Notes: generated by a model not told the origin, from the letters alone. Shown: positions 26,133 to 35,866, counted from the first letter of the stretch. The stretch: DNA of 53,330 nucleotides from Colwellia sp. (GCA_013215655.1 JABSOX010000033.1:1-53330), one strand, 5' to 3'. Translations and numbers: made by a program.

Positions 26133-26237
26133 ATGGAACTAATCACCTTACTTTTATTTATCCCTGCATGCTTTACACTAAACATGGTAACTGGCTTTGA
26201 GAAAGTAAGAGATAAAAGTGGTCTATACTGGAATTAA
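26133..26237 (+). CDS. Possible small hydrophobic protein (34 residues)
   Basis: A 34-codon frame opening MELITLLLFIPACF, with a hydrophobic N-terminus and a polar tail. GGGAA lies nine bases before the ATG. It ends two bases before the ATG of the SBP gene at 26240, a spacing typical of coupled genes. It is too short to judge coding from sequence alone; it could be a leader peptide. Confidence 0.35.
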   Translation: MELITLLLFIPACFTLNMVTGFEKVRDKSGLYWN

Positions 26238-26239
26238 CA

Positions 26240-27010
26240 ATGTTCCTTTATGCAGAAACCATGCAGATAATTGTCCTTATATTGGTCTTGATTTTTATTT
26301 TACCTTGTCATGCCGAAAGTATAAAAGTGGTTACAGAGGAGTATCCACCCTACAATTTTACTCAAAATGGAAAAATTATAGGAAGTGCCACAACTGTTCT
26401 AACAGCCATATTGGACAAAGCAAAGCTTGATTACGAGATACAATCCTATCCTTGGTCACGAGCAATACTCATATCTCTCGAACAAAAAAACACCCTTATC
26501 TATAGCATCAGTCGCACCCCAGTAAGAGAAGAATTTTATTATTGGATTGGCCCGATCTCATCGACTAATAAAGCCTATTTGTATAAATTAAAGAGTCGCA
26601 ACGATCTAAATATTACCAAACTTAAGCAAGCCGAACATTATCGAGTAGGTGTAGTAAGGGGTTGGACAACTGCGAAATATTTAAGTGACAAAGGATTCTC
26701 AAAAATTGAAGACACAACTTATAACGGACAAGGAATGAGGAAATTGTACGCTGGCCATATCGATTTTTTAGTATCTGATATTTACCTTAATCGCTTGTCT
26801 TCAACAAAGTATAAACTTGATTTGAGTAAAATTGAAAAAACGGTACCAGTTTTTGAAAATACTGATCCAAAATTGTACATTGCTTTAGCCAAATCCCTTA
26901 ACTCTGAATCTTTGGCCATCAAGCTTCAGGAGGCTTTAGCATCGTTAGAATTGGAAACAATTTTTAATTTTAAAGGCTTAGAGTCTGAGCAACCACACAA
27001 GATCCAATGA
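26240..27010 (+). CDS. SBP_bac_3-like periplasmic protein
   Basis: 256 residues. A signal peptide (about 1-28, ending PCHA) precedes a bacterial extracellular solute-binding family-3 fold: VVTEEYPPYNFTQNGKI at the mature N-terminus, a YPWSRAI motif, RTPVREEFYYWIGPI, and a hinge-side VGVVRGWTTAKYL. Family members bind amino acids for ABC uptake, but many marine Alteromonadales carry stand-alone copies like this one with no permease nearby. It is a distant paralogue of the tandem pair at 30243 and 31081. ATG with GGA seven bases upstream. Confidence 0.85.
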   Translation: MFLYAETMQIIVLILVLIFILPCHAESIKVVTEEYPPYNFTQNGKIIGSATTVLTAILDKAKLDYEIQSYPWSRAILISLEQKNTLIYSISRTPVREEFYYWIGPISSTNKAYLYKLKSRNDLNITKLKQAEHYRVGVVRGWTTAKYLSDKGFSKIEDTTYNGQGMRKLYAGHIDFLVSDIYLNRLSSTKYKLDLSKIEKTVPVFENTDPKLYIALAKSLNSESLAIKLQEALASLELETIFNFKGLESEQPHKIQ

Positions 27011-27119
27011 AGTGCTTAACAAGAAATCACCTAATATCTTATTATTGAAAACGGCACAAAATATTAGGTTTACCTTTAAATTGTTTCATAATTAAAACAC
27101 AGATAGCTAACACTCAAAT

Positions 27120-28883
27120 TTAGTTACCAAGCACTTTTCCTTCACGGCGAGGATCGGCTCCGCCAATTAAGCCTTTTGTTGTGACTTCAATTGCATGTAT
27201 GCCACTATTTAAATCTCTAATACTGACCTGATGTCCCTTTCTTTCAAGTGCACTTTTTAAATTCACAATTGATGTACCATTTTCAAGGGTTGTGACATGA
27301 TTACGATTAGTCACTTTAGGTAAATTTATCGCGGTTTGCGGATCCAAATTCCAATCAAGTATCCCTATAATGGTCTGTGCAACATAATTAATGATCCTAC
27401 TACCGCCAGGTGAACCAACAACAAGTTTTAAACTATTATCTTCGTTAAAAACCATCATCGGCGCCATTGAACTGCGCGGCCGCTTTAATGGTTCTAAACG
27501 GTTTGCAATCAACTTGCCATTTACTTTTGGTGCAAGTGAAAAATCAGTTAACTGGTTATTTAAAATAAAACCTTCCACCATAACTGTTGAACCAAAGCCC
27601 ATTTCAACACTGCTTGTCATTGATATCGCATTGCCATCACTATCAATAATTGACATATGACTGGTTGAAGGTAGTTCAAATGCTATATCGTTAGCTTGTG
27701 CTAAAGCACCTTCTGGTTGACCCGCGATTGCTTTACCGAGATCTTTTTGTTGATTGATGAGTTTCGCTCGCTTCGCCAAATAGTTTTTATTTAGCAAACC
27801 TGAAACTGGAACATTGACAAAGTCATCATCGGCGATGTATTTATTTCTATCGGCAAAGGCAAGGCGTGAACTTTGTGTAAATAGGTGCACGGCCTCAATA
27901 TCATTTGGTTGATATTGACTTAATTCAAACTCTTCTAACATAGCTAACATTTGGATTATAGCGATACCGCCTGAGCTAGGTGGCGCCATTCCACACACTT
28001 TATATTGATGATACGGACCACATACCGCATCAAGTTGCTTAGGTTGGTAATTTGCTAAATCATCTAAACTCAGAAGCCCTGGAGCTATTTTTGAATGTTG
28101 TACTGCATCAACTATTTTTTTAGCGAGCCAGCCATGATAAAACGGTTTGATTCCGTCTTTAGCTAAGCTGCGATAAACACTCGCAAGCTTTTTGTTTATT
28201 AACGTATCACCGGCTTTAATTGCGATACCATTTGGATAAAAATAGTCATTTATTTCAGGTAATAATTTTAATCCCGGATTAAACTCTAAAGAGACTAATC
28301 GCGCTAAACGCGGAGAGACTATAAAACCATTTTCAGCGAGTTTAATTGCATCATCAAATAACACAGACCACCTAAGTTTCCCATATTGCTGATGTGCCTT
28401 TTTTAATGCCGCTAGTACACCAGGAGCGCCAACAGAGCGACCGCCAACAACTGCTTTTATCCAAGAAATCTTACGACCATTTTCATCGAGAAACAGATCT
28501 GAATGTGCATTTTCAGGTGCTGTTTCACGACCATCAAACGTCGTTAACACATTTTTTTTATTATCCCAATGAAGCATAAATGCACCGCCACCTATGCCTG
28601 ATGACTGCGGTTCAACAAGAGTTAAGACTAATTGCACGGCAATCGCAGCATCAATAGCGCTACCGCCTTTTTCTAAAATATTAAACCCCGCTTGGCTTGC
28701 ATAGGGATTAGCCGCGACAACCATATATTTTTGTGCAAACACTGATTTCTTCTGAATAAGCCCTGTTGCGGCTTCAGGCTCTCTATCTTCTTGTTTGGCT
28801 TTAATTGTTGACGATGACAATGCATCAAATGAACATATTAAGCATAATATGCTAAGAAAAGAACTTTGAATTTTTTTGGACAT
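27120..28883 (-). CDS. ggt: Gamma-glutamyltransferase (glutathione hydrolase)
   Basis: 587 residues, full family length. A signal peptide (about 1-23) sends the proenzyme to the periplasm, where it self-cleaves. The autocatalytic threonine lies in the STSHMSIID segment (Thr of the T-[ST]-H motif, about residue 407), followed by DGNAISMTSSVEMGFGS, FILNNQLTDFS and the gamma-glutamyl-binding GSPGGSRI. The large-subunit GGSAIDAAIAVQLVLTLVEP and SSGIGGGAFMLH motifs are present. It hydrolyses glutathione and related gamma-glutamyl compounds to recover amino acids. It converges on the SBP gene at 26240; no operon partner is obvious beyond the DTW gene 24 bp upstream. Confidence 0.95.
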   Translation of the reverse strand: MSKKIQSSFLSILCLICSFDALSSSTIKAKQEDREPEAATGLIQKKSVFAQKYMVVAANPYASQAGFNILEKGGSAIDAAIAVQLVLTLVEPQSSGIGGGAFMLHWDNKKNVLTTFDGRETAPENAHSDLFLDENGRKISWIKAVVGGRSVGAPGVLAALKKAHQQYGKLRWSVLFDDAIKLAENGFIVSPRLARLVSLEFNPGLKLLPEINDYFYPNGIAIKAGDTLINKKLASVYRSLAKDGIKPFYHGWLAKKIVDAVQHSKIAPGLLSLDDLANYQPKQLDAVCGPYHQYKVCGMAPPSSGGIAIIQMLAMLEEFELSQYQPNDIEAVHLFTQSSRLAFADRNKYIADDDFVNVPVSGLLNKNYLAKRAKLINQQKDLGKAIAGQPEGALAQANDIAFELPSTSHMSIIDSDGNAISMTSSVEMGFGSTVMVEGFILNNQLTDFSLAPKVNGKLIANRLEPLKRPRSSMAPMMVFNEDNSLKLVVGSPGGSRIINYVAQTIIGILDWNLDPQTAINLPKVTNRNHVTTLENGTSIVNLKSALERKGHQVSIRDLNSGIHAIEVTTKGLIGGADPRREGKVLGN

Positions 28884-28907
28884 AAATACTACTTCTTATT
28901 TAATAAA

Positions 28908-29498
28908 CTAATACTTTTTATTTTGGCTAAACGATAACTGAAATTGATTAAATTTAACAAAGTTATTTAACAACTTTTCGTATTTCTCGCTACTTCCTTC
29001 TAATAACATCAGCGCATGTGTACATGCTTCTAATGATGAAAGTGCACTATTTTTATTTGTTTTGCGTATTTGATAATCACCTACTATGCCTAAAGGCAGA
29101 GTTAAATGAGGTAAATCATGTAAATAGGTATTTAACATAAACATGCGATATGCTTTTTTCCATGTACCATCAAGTAAAACTAAACACTTAACTTGTACAT
29201 TACCTGCTACTTGTTTATCGATAACTTTTGCTTGTTCACTAGGATATAATAAAAAGGTAGTTTGTTGATAATCACTAAGTAGCTGATGAAGTTCTGTATT
29301 ATGTGTAAAGTCTTCACCAATAAATACCGAACACTTATTGAGTGATTTTGCTAAAATAGTTACTGTTCCTTTAGTTTGTTTAACTTCTAATGGGTGTTGT
29401 AAAACAATGACATGTATATCATTATCAATTTCAGTAATTAGAGTACAAATGCAAGCAAGTAGTGGACGTTGGCATTCGCCACAATAATCTCGAGCCAT
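28908..29498 (-). CDS. DTW-domain tRNA-uridine aminocarboxypropyltransferase
   Basis: 196 residues. It opens with the Zn-type cysteine pattern CGECQRPLLACIC and carries the DTW-domain core LLDGTWKKAYRM (about residue 107) and LTLPLG...YQIRKTNK. Proteins of this family, such as TapT of E. coli, transfer the aminocarboxypropyl group of SAM to a tRNA uridine (acp3U). Which position is modified here cannot be told. Lies 24 bp upstream of ggt on the same strand and diverges from the rhombosortase gene. Confidence 0.88.
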   Translation of the reverse strand: MARDYCGECQRPLLACICTLITEIDNDIHVIVLQHPLEVKQTKGTVTILAKSLNKCSVFIGEDFTHNTELHQLLSDYQQTTFLLYPSEQAKVIDKQVAGNVQVKCLVLLDGTWKKAYRMFMLNTYLHDLPHLTLPLGIVGDYQIRKTNKNSALSSLEACTHALMLLEGSSEKYEKLLNNFVKFNQFQLSFSQNKKY

Positions 29499-29670
29499 AA
29501 TAATTTATATAACCACAAACAATTAAATGAATATTGATAGTTTAACAATTAAAAAGTGCTAACTAAAATCACTATCTTGAGTTATTAGCGTAAACAGCCT
29601 TCTTATGTATTTATGACAGTTTTTTTTCATTTTAAATTTCAACAATAATAAAATAACAAGCGATAATAAA

Positions 29671-30255
29671 ATGTTTCAATTGAAGTCCTTACCACTGCAA
29701 CCAGAAAAAGTAATGTTACCCTTGTTCGTTATCTTATTATCATCTATTGCTTATTTATTTGATGATAGTCTAAGCAGCACTTTTATTTATCAACGAGACT
29801 TAGTTGCAAATGGTGAAATTTGGCGGATTTTTACTGGTCATATTTTTCATACCAATGGTTATCATTATTTACTTAATATTTCCGCTGTCGCTTTGTTGTG
29901 GGCATTACATGGTCAATTCTACAATCCCCGTATATATCTACTATTATTAATTATTAGTGCAGTAACAAGCTCTATTGGTATACACTTTTTTTCTCTAGAT
30001 ATACACCGTTATGTTGGCCTTTCAGGTGTATTGCATGGTGTTTTTATCTGGGGCGCTTTTATGGATATAAAACATAAAGATAAAACAGGGTATATTCTTT
30101 TATTTGGTGTATTTATTAAAATCTTACATGAACAATTTTATGGTGCTAGTGAAGATGTTGCTCAATTGATATCCGCCAGTGTCGCCATCAACGCCCACTT
30201 ATGGGGGGCATTCGGTGGTTTTATAATAGGAATTTATTCATATTGCCGGAAATAA
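29671..30255 (+). CDS. rrtA: Rhombosortase (rhomboid-family intramembrane protease)
   Basis: 194 residues with six predicted membrane helices. The catalytic serine is in YVGLSGVLHG (about residue 117) and the catalytic histidine in NAHLWGAFGG (about residue 175). The IKILHEQFYG segment (Lys, Glu-Gln, Gly) is typical of rhombosortases rather than GlpG. RrtA enzymes process proteins ending in a GlyGly-CTERM signal for surface delivery by type II secretion. No GlyGly-CTERM protein is in this window, so substrates must be encoded elsewhere. ATG at 29671 follows an AT-rich leader without a strong ribosome site. Confidence 0.85.
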   Translation: MFQLKSLPLQPEKVMLPLFVILLSSIAYLFDDSLSSTFIYQRDLVANGEIWRIFTGHIFHTNGYHYLLNISAVALLWALHGQFYNPRIYLLLLIISAVTSSIGIHFFSLDIHRYVGLSGVLHGVFIWGAFMDIKHKDKTGYILLFGVFIKILHEQFYGASEDVAQLISASVAINAHLWGAFGGFIIGIYSYCRK

Positions 30256-31076
30256 CAATTGAATGTGATCAACAAAAAAATAATACGCTTGTATATTTCA
30301 AGTCACCTTCAGCATTGTCTATTTTTTATTTTCTATTATTAACATTGCCGATATTTTCATTTGCAGAAAAAATTACGCTTGTAACCGAACACTTACCTCC
30401 CTACCAAGTTTTAACTAAAGATAAAAAAATCACCGGTTTTGCGACTGATGTCATCACGCAAACCATGGAAAGAAGTGACTATACTTATTCTTTACACTTA
30501 TACCCTTGGGTCAGATCCTATAACCTCGCATTGCAAAAAAAGAACCTCTGTATATTTTCTCTTGCAAGATTAGCGTACCGCGAAAAACTCTTTAAATGGG
30601 TCGGTCCTTTATCTGAAATTAATAATACGGTCATATGGGGGTTAAAGAACAAATATTATGGTATAAAAACCCTTGACGATGCCAAAAACTATACCATTGC
30701 AGTAATGCGCGACGATATAACTCACATTGGTTTACTTGAGCGAGGTTTCATCGAGGGAGAGCATTTATACGTACTTGACGATGCAAATTCACTCATATCT
30801 ATGCTTGCTTCTCGTCCCGAAATTGATTTAATTGTTGCCGATGACCTCACCATAGGTTATCGCGCGGAGCTCGCTGGAATGAAGAAAAACGAACTTCAAC
30901 GAGTTTTTGAGATTGAAGACTTACCTTTAGACTTCTATTTTGCTTGTAGTTTACAAACAGATGATATCGTTATCGAACATTTGTCTACAGCGTTGAATTC
31001 ATTATATTTAGATGGAACCTATGATAAAATCTGGAATAAATGGCAAGATAAATTCTCGAATGAAAGAAAGCCATAA
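30243..31076 (+). CDS. SBP_bac_3-like periplasmic protein, first of a tandem pair
   Basis: About 278 residues if it starts at the TTG at 30243 (AGGA at 30228); an ATG at 30201 in the same frame would overlap the rhombosortase gene by 55 bases. The start is uncertain because no ATG lies near the signal segment (ALSIFYFLLLTLPIFSFA). The mature part has LVTEHLPPYQVL, LYPWVRSYNLALQKKN, FKWVGPLSE and YTIAVMRDDITHIGLLERGF. Close paralogue of the next gene, with matching cysteines in NLCIFSLAR and FACSLQT. No transporter genes adjoin. Confidence 0.82.
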   Translation: MPEITIECDQQKNNTLVYFKSPSALSIFYFLLLTLPIFSFAEKITLVTEHLPPYQVLTKDKKITGFATDVITQTMERSDYTYSLHLYPWVRSYNLALQKKNLCIFSLARLAYREKLFKWVGPLSEINNTVIWGLKNKYYGIKTLDDAKNYTIAVMRDDITHIGLLERGFIEGEHLYVLDDANSLISMLASRPEIDLIVADDLTIGYRAELAGMKKNELQRVFEIEDLPLDFYFACSLQTDDIVIEHLSTALNSLYLDGTYDKIWNKWQDKFSNERKP

Positions 31077-31080
31077 TATA

Positions 31081-31899
31081 ATGTTCACTAAATATATCCG
31101 CAAAGGTTTTAATTATACGTTACTGGCATTTATACCTTTAGTATTCATGAGTTTAAATTTACAGGCTGCTCATCAACTAGAAACGCCACTCTCTCTTGTG
31201 ACTGAACACCGGCCACCTTTTCAATTTATGAAAAATGGTGAAGTTACCGGTTTTTCAACTCAGATTATCAATGCGATGATAAAACATACGCCTTACCAAG
31301 CAAAAACGATAATATACCCATGGAGTCGTGCCTATAACCTTGCTTTAAAAAAAGATAATACTTGTATATATGCAATAGCAAGAACCCCTGAACGAGAAAA
31401 CAACTTTAAATGGATACAAGCTTACTTTACTACAAACACCGTTTTTATCGGTTTAAAATCCTCCTCTGATATCAAAATAAATAACGTTAAAGATGCCAAG
31501 AATTATCGAGTTGCGGTATTACGAGATGATGTTACCCACCAGTTACTGGTAAAGCATGGTTTCATTGAAAATAAAAATATGTTTATCGTTAATAATTCGA
31601 GTTCTATGCTCAAACTTCTGAAATCTCGAGATTTAATAGATTTAGTCTTAACAGACGAACTCAGTTTGAAGTATAGAGCTCGCTACCATGATATTGATCC
31701 AAATCTATTCAGTTCGATTTTTAAACTTAATGATCATCCGCTTGAATTTTACCTTGCTTGTAGCTTAAATACAGAACAAACTATTGTTAACGATATGATT
31801 AACGGATTTAATAAAATAAAACAAACGGGTGAATATAATAAGATTATGGATGAGTGGCTAAAAGCTGAAGATTTTTCGCTGAATCCAGTTAAGCCTTAA
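31081..31899 (+). CDS. SBP_bac_3-like periplasmic protein, second of a tandem pair
   Basis: 272 residues from ATG 31081, which lies 4 bp after the previous stop. A signal peptide (about 1-27, ending LNLQAA) precedes LVTEHRPPFQFM, YPWSRAYNLALKKDN, CIYAIARTPEREN, YRVAVLRDDVTHQLLVKHGF and LACSLNTEQ. These match the preceding gene block by block, indicating a tandem duplication that has since diverged. The conserved cysteine pair (NTCIYA and ACSLNT) may form a disulfide. Binding specificity cannot be read from motifs. Confidence 0.87.
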   Translation: MFTKYIRKGFNYTLLAFIPLVFMSLNLQAAHQLETPLSLVTEHRPPFQFMKNGEVTGFSTQIINAMIKHTPYQAKTIIYPWSRAYNLALKKDNTCIYAIARTPERENNFKWIQAYFTTNTVFIGLKSSSDIKINNVKDAKNYRVAVLRDDVTHQLLVKHGFIENKNMFIVNNSSSMLKLLKSRDLIDLVLTDELSLKYRARYHDIDPNLFSSIFKLNDHPLEFYLACSLNTEQTIVNDMINGFNKIKQTGEYNKIMDEWLKAEDFSLNPVKP

Positions 31900-32150
31900 A
31901 ATATAGTATGTTGACTAAATCTCCTGCCATAAACATCTATAATTTCTTAATTCTCTATCAAAGTACAAGAACCAATCTGTCTATATTTTAAATGTTATTG
32001 TTATATTTTTGCACGAAATGTTAATTAAGTGTAAATTATACGGGACAATATTATAGTAATTTAACTCTAAATCATTTTCACTATACGTTGAATTCAAAGA
32101 AGATAAACGATAGTTTAGCGACATATATTCCTTATAGGCGATAGCAAGAT

Positions 32151-32816
32151 ATGTCATTGGCACAGGAAAAACACCCAATTAAGCGCCGCTCTAAAGGTGA
32201 GCAAACTAGGATACAAATCCTAAATGCAGCGATAGAAGTGCTTGCTCAACAAGGTATTAAAGGCGCGACGCACAGAGCTATTGCATTAAAAGCTAATATT
32301 CAGCTTTCATTAACCACATATTACTTTAAAGATATTCAAGAATTGGTCCATCAAGCGTTCCAACTAAGTTCTTCACAAACTTTATTTCGAATTGAGAATG
32401 CTTGGCATCAAGCTTTTGCCTTAATTGAGTCTTACGATAAAACAAGTTTGAGAAAAGTATCAGTTAGAGAAGAACTTCGCAATAATCTAGCTGAGATGGC
32501 AACAAAGTATCTTTATAAGAAGATTGTAGAGCAGCCCGTTGCGCTTGCTGTTGAACAATTATTGTTTACTGAGGTACAAATATCACCAGCACTAAGACAA
32601 TTAGCTAATGCCCATAGGCAGGCTCTGTTATTGCCTTTTATTCAATGGTGCAAATATTTTAATAAATATAACGCACAAGTAGATGCTGACATTATGCTTA
32701 CCATGTTCACACAACTGGAATATAGGAATTTATCTGTTGATAAGGAGTTTATTGATATTGATGAAATTAAAGCACTTACCAAAAGAACCATTGGCATAAC
32801 GATGAACTTAAAATAA
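32151..32816 (+). CDS. TetR-family transcriptional regulator
   Basis: 221 residues. The N-terminal TetR helix-turn-helix (about 17-62) reads RIQILNAAIEVLAQQGIKG, then THRAIALKANIQLSLTTYYFKDIQELV. The C-terminal ligand domain is unclassified. It converges on the acyl-CoA dehydrogenase gene with only a hairpin between them; TetR proteins often control fatty-acid degradation genes, so a link is plausible but not shown. The about 250 bp upstream hold no clear palindromic operator that I could find. Confidence 0.88.
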   Translation: MSLAQEKHPIKRRSKGEQTRIQILNAAIEVLAQQGIKGATHRAIALKANIQLSLTTYYFKDIQELVHQAFQLSSSQTLFRIENAWHQAFALIESYDKTSLRKVSVREELRNNLAEMATKYLYKKIVEQPVALAVEQLLFTEVQISPALRQLANAHRQALLLPFIQWCKYFNKYNAQVDADIMLTMFTQLEYRNLSVDKEFIDIDEIKALTKRTIGITMNLK

Positions 32817-32837
32817 GTAAACATTAAAGTGAGTAAG

Positions 32838-32865
32838 CTCCCGTTAAAGTTGTCCTCAACGGGAG
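32838..32865. terminator. Bidirectional terminator-like hairpin between the TetR and dehydrogenase genes
   Basis: CTCCCGTT (32838-32845) pairs with AACGGGAG (32858-32865) around a 12-base loop, between two convergent stops at 32816 and 32887. The T-runs on both sides are poor. Confidence 0.5.
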
Positions 32866-32886
32866 TCAAATATAAGTTAGCCTAGT

Positions 32887-34707
32887 CTAAACAAAAGACA
32901 ATAACTTTTCATCCAGCTGCATTAATGTTTTAGGATCTGCCATCATCGTTGCCGCTAAAGATTTAGTTCTTGGTAATAAACGTTCAAAGTAGAACTCTGC
33001 AGTCTTGATTTTTGCGCGATAAAAATCTCGGTTTTCCACATCTGTCGCAAGCTTTTCATATGCTGCTTGTGCCATTTGCGCCCAAAAATATGCCATCGTC
33101 ACATAGCCTGAATACATTAAATAATCTACCGATGCCGAACCTACCACATCCCGATTCTTCTTCGCTTTTATGGCTATACGTACAGAATATTGTTGCCAAT
33201 TTGCTACCGCTTTGCTCAGTGGCCAGATAAATTTATTCATTTGTCTTTTATGAGGATTTCTTGAGATCATACTTTTATTTTTACAAAAACCAAGTATTTC
33301 CATGGTAAAAGCTTTAAGTGATTTACCACGACTTAATAGTATTTTACGACCTAATAAATCTAACGCTTGAATGCCCGTTGTGCCCTCGTACAAGGTAGAA
33401 ATTCGGCAGTCTCTCACTATTTGTTCCATGCCCCACTCTTTAATATAACCATGACCACCAAAGATTTGCATACCATGATTAGCACTTTCAGAGCCTAACT
33501 CCGTTAAAAACGCTTTAAGAATAGGAGTGATGAAACCCAGTTTATCATCAGCTTTTTTACGCTCTTCTTCCGTTTTCGCCATTTCTATTTCATCAACAAT
33601 TTTTGCCGTGTAATAGATCATTGCACGACCACCTTCTGAAATCGCTTTTTGTGTCATCAACATTCGGCGCACATCAGGATGAACAATAATGGGGTCAGCT
33701 ACTTTCTCAGGACACTTAATACCACTTAGAGAGCGCATAGAAAGTCGCTCTTTCGCGTAGATCAGCGCATTTTGGTAAGATAATTCCGAAGCACACACAC
33801 CTTGTAAAGCAGTACCTACACGAGCGGTATTCATAAAGGTGAACATACACTCAAGTCCTTTATTTTCATCTCCGATCAATACACCTTTAGCATTGTCAAA
33901 ATTCAATACTGCAGTAACCGACGCTTTAATGCCCATTTTGTCTTCAATAGAACCACAGCTAACATGATTAAAATCGCCAACATTGCCTTGTTGATCAATT
34001 GCCATTTTAGGTACAATAAACAGTGATATGCCACGTGTACCTTTAGGTGCATCTGGCAATCTAGCTAATACGATATGAATAATATTTTCTGCGAGGTCAT
34101 GTTCACCTGCGGAAATAAATATTTTAGTACCGGTGAGGTTATAAGTGCCATCACCGTTAGGTATTGCCTTCGTTTTAACTTGTCCTAAGTCAGTACCACA
34201 TTGAGGTTCAGTCAAACACATAGTACCGGTCCATGTACCTTCTGTTAGCTTAGTTAGATAGTGTTCTTTTTGTTCTGTGGTGCCATGCTCTTGAATAGTA
34301 TTCATTGCACCATGACTCAGACCCGGATACATCGCCCAAGACCAGTTAGCGGTGCCCATCATTTCTGATTTGACCATGCCCAGCGATGGCGGTAAACCTT
34401 GTCCGCCATGTTCAACAGGATGAGAAAGGCTCTGCCAGCCACCTTCAACATACTTATTGTAAGCTTCCTTAAATCCCTTTGGCGTAGTTACTTTACCATT
34501 ATCAAAAGTACAACCTTCTTTATCGCCGCTTTGATTTAATGGCAATAACTCATTTTCACAAAATTTTGCACATTCTTGCATGATAGCATCAACCAAATCA
34601 GGCGTAGCGTCCGAAAATTCAGGGTATTTCTCATAGTGTTTGTAATAATCAAATACATCTTCAAATAGAAATTTAATATCCGTGATTGGCGCTTTATAGC
34701 TCAGCAT
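32887..34707 (-). CDS. Acyl-CoA dehydrogenase (long, about 600-residue type)
   Basis: 606 residues. An N-terminal domain (about 1-160) is followed by the FAD-binding middle segment MCLTEPQCGTDLGQVKT and TGTKIFISAGEHD. The C-terminal helical domain has GGHGYIKEWGMEQIVRDCRI and YEGTTGIQALDLLGRK, the second acyl-CoA dehydrogenase signature region. A final 120 residues form the extra C-terminal domain of the bacterial AcdB/FadE-like type. It catalyses the first, FAD-dependent step of fatty-acid beta-oxidation. Chain-length preference cannot be read. Single gene; ATG 34707, with no strong ribosome site seen. Confidence 0.92.
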   Translation of the reverse strand: MLSYKAPITDIKFLFEDVFDYYKHYEKYPEFSDATPDLVDAIMQECAKFCENELLPLNQSGDKEGCTFDNGKVTTPKGFKEAYNKYVEGGWQSLSHPVEHGGQGLPPSLGMVKSEMMGTANWSWAMYPGLSHGAMNTIQEHGTTEQKEHYLTKLTEGTWTGTMCLTEPQCGTDLGQVKTKAIPNGDGTYNLTGTKIFISAGEHDLAENIIHIVLARLPDAPKGTRGISLFIVPKMAIDQQGNVGDFNHVSCGSIEDKMGIKASVTAVLNFDNAKGVLIGDENKGLECMFTFMNTARVGTALQGVCASELSYQNALIYAKERLSMRSLSGIKCPEKVADPIIVHPDVRRMLMTQKAISEGGRAMIYYTAKIVDEIEMAKTEEERKKADDKLGFITPILKAFLTELGSESANHGMQIFGGHGYIKEWGMEQIVRDCRISTLYEGTTGIQALDLLGRKILLSRGKSLKAFTMEILGFCKNKSMISRNPHKRQMNKFIWPLSKAVANWQQYSVRIAIKAKKNRDVVGSASVDYLMYSGYVTMAYFWAQMAQAAYEKLATDVENRDFYRAKIKTAEFYFERLLPRTKSLAATMMADPKTLMQLDEKLLSFV

Positions 34708-34870
34708 TCATGTACTCCAAAATTTTTACCATTCATTTTTATAAATATAGTAAAACATGACTGGTATGACCAAGTCAACTGGTCATACCACTAAATTTAT
34801 ACTTAAATATTTTAGGTTTCACAATAAGCGTAGAAGTAAAAACTCAAAATGAATAATTTTTCTTTCATTG

Positions 34871-34885
34871 CTTAGGGTATAATGT
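34871..34885 (+). promoter_or_regulatory. Putative sigma-70 promoter of ttcA
   Basis: A consensus -10 TATAAT at 34878-34883 within AGGGTATAATGTGCGCC, about 28 bases before the ttcA ATG. The -35 region is poorly matched. Confidence 0.55.
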
Positions 34886-34911
34886 GCGCCGTCATTTTCT
34901 AGGAAGTTACT

Positions 34912-35844
34912 ATGAACGCATCAGCAAATAAAAATTTAACATTACCTCAATCGAATCAACTCGCTAAGCTAGAAAAACGGTTGCGCCGTAATGTTGGTCA
35001 AGCCATTGCTGAATATAATATGATTGAAGATGGCGATAAAATTATGGTTTGTTTATCGGGCGGAAAAGACAGCTATGCAATGCTCTCTATCTTAATGATA
35101 TTAAAAGATCTTGCTCCAATCTCCTTTGATATTATTGCGGTTAATTTAGACCAAAAACAACCGGGTTTTCCCGAACATATTTTACCTGAATATTTAACTT
35201 CACTAGGCATTGAATATAAAATTGTTGAAGAAAACACATATTCAATTGTTAAAGATAAAGTTCCTGAAGGTAAAACAACATGTAGTCTTTGCTCTCGTCT
35301 TCGCCGTGCAATACTTTATAAGGCAGCAAAAGAGCTTGGCGCAACAAAAATTGCACTAGGACATCATCGCGACGATATGATTGAAACATTAATGTTAAAC
35401 ATGTTTTATGGTGGGAAAATTAAAGCAATGCCTGCCAAACTGGTATCCGATAACGGTGAACATGTGGTCATTCGTCCGCTGGCTTTTTGTAAAGAACAAG
35501 ACTTAATTCAGTATGCGAATTTAAAGAACTTTCCGATTATTCCTTGTAATCTTTGTGGTTCACAGCCCAACATGCAAAGACAAAACATTAAAAAGATGCT
35601 GCAAGACTGGAATACAAGTCACCCAGGTCGAATTGAGTCGATGTTTACGGCAATGCGTAATATTGTACCTTCACATATGTGTGACAGTAAGCTTTTTGAT
35701 TTTAAAGAAATAAATTCAACATCTGGCATTATCAATGGTGGCGATACAGCTTTTGACAATGAGCCAGTAATAACGGCTGATATAAAATCCGCCCACGTCA
35801 AAAGCACTATGGCTGAATTGTTAAACGTTGTTGAAGTAAAATAA
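34912..35844 (+). CDS. ttcA: tRNA 2-thiocytidine(32) synthetase
   Basis: 310 residues. It thiolates cytidine 32 in certain tRNAs using ATP and an iron-sulfur cluster. The PP-loop is [11 protein letters not shown] (about residue 46). Two CxxC motifs, [11 protein letters not shown] and [12 protein letters not shown], hold the cluster, and [14 protein letters not shown] is the family helix after the first pair. Length matches TtcA. AGGAAG six bases before the ATG. It converges on the bax-like gene, with a weak GCGAGT/ACTCGC hairpin in the 22-bp gap. Confidence 0.95.
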   Translation: MNASANKNLTLPQSNQLAKLEKRLRRNVGQAIAEYNMIEDGDKIMVCLSGGKDSYAMLSILMILKDLAPISFDIIAVNLDQKQPGFPEHILPEYLTSLGIEYKIVEENTYSIVKDKVPEGKTTCSLCSRLRRAILYKAAKELGATKIALGHHRDDMIETLMLNMFYGGKIKAMPAKLVSDNGEHVVIRPLAFCKEQDLIQYANLKNFPIIPCNLCGSQPNMQRQNIKKMLQDWNTSHPGRIESMFTAMRNIVPSHMCDSKLFDFKEINSTSGIINGGDTAFDNEPVITADIKSAHVKSTMAELLNVVEVK

Positions 35845-35866
35845 CGCGAGTAATAAAAGAAACTCG

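Noticed and set aside
31981-32178. 65-codon minus-strand frame upstream of the TetR gene
   Set aside because: No signal, family motif or ribosome site; overlaps the start of the TetR gene.
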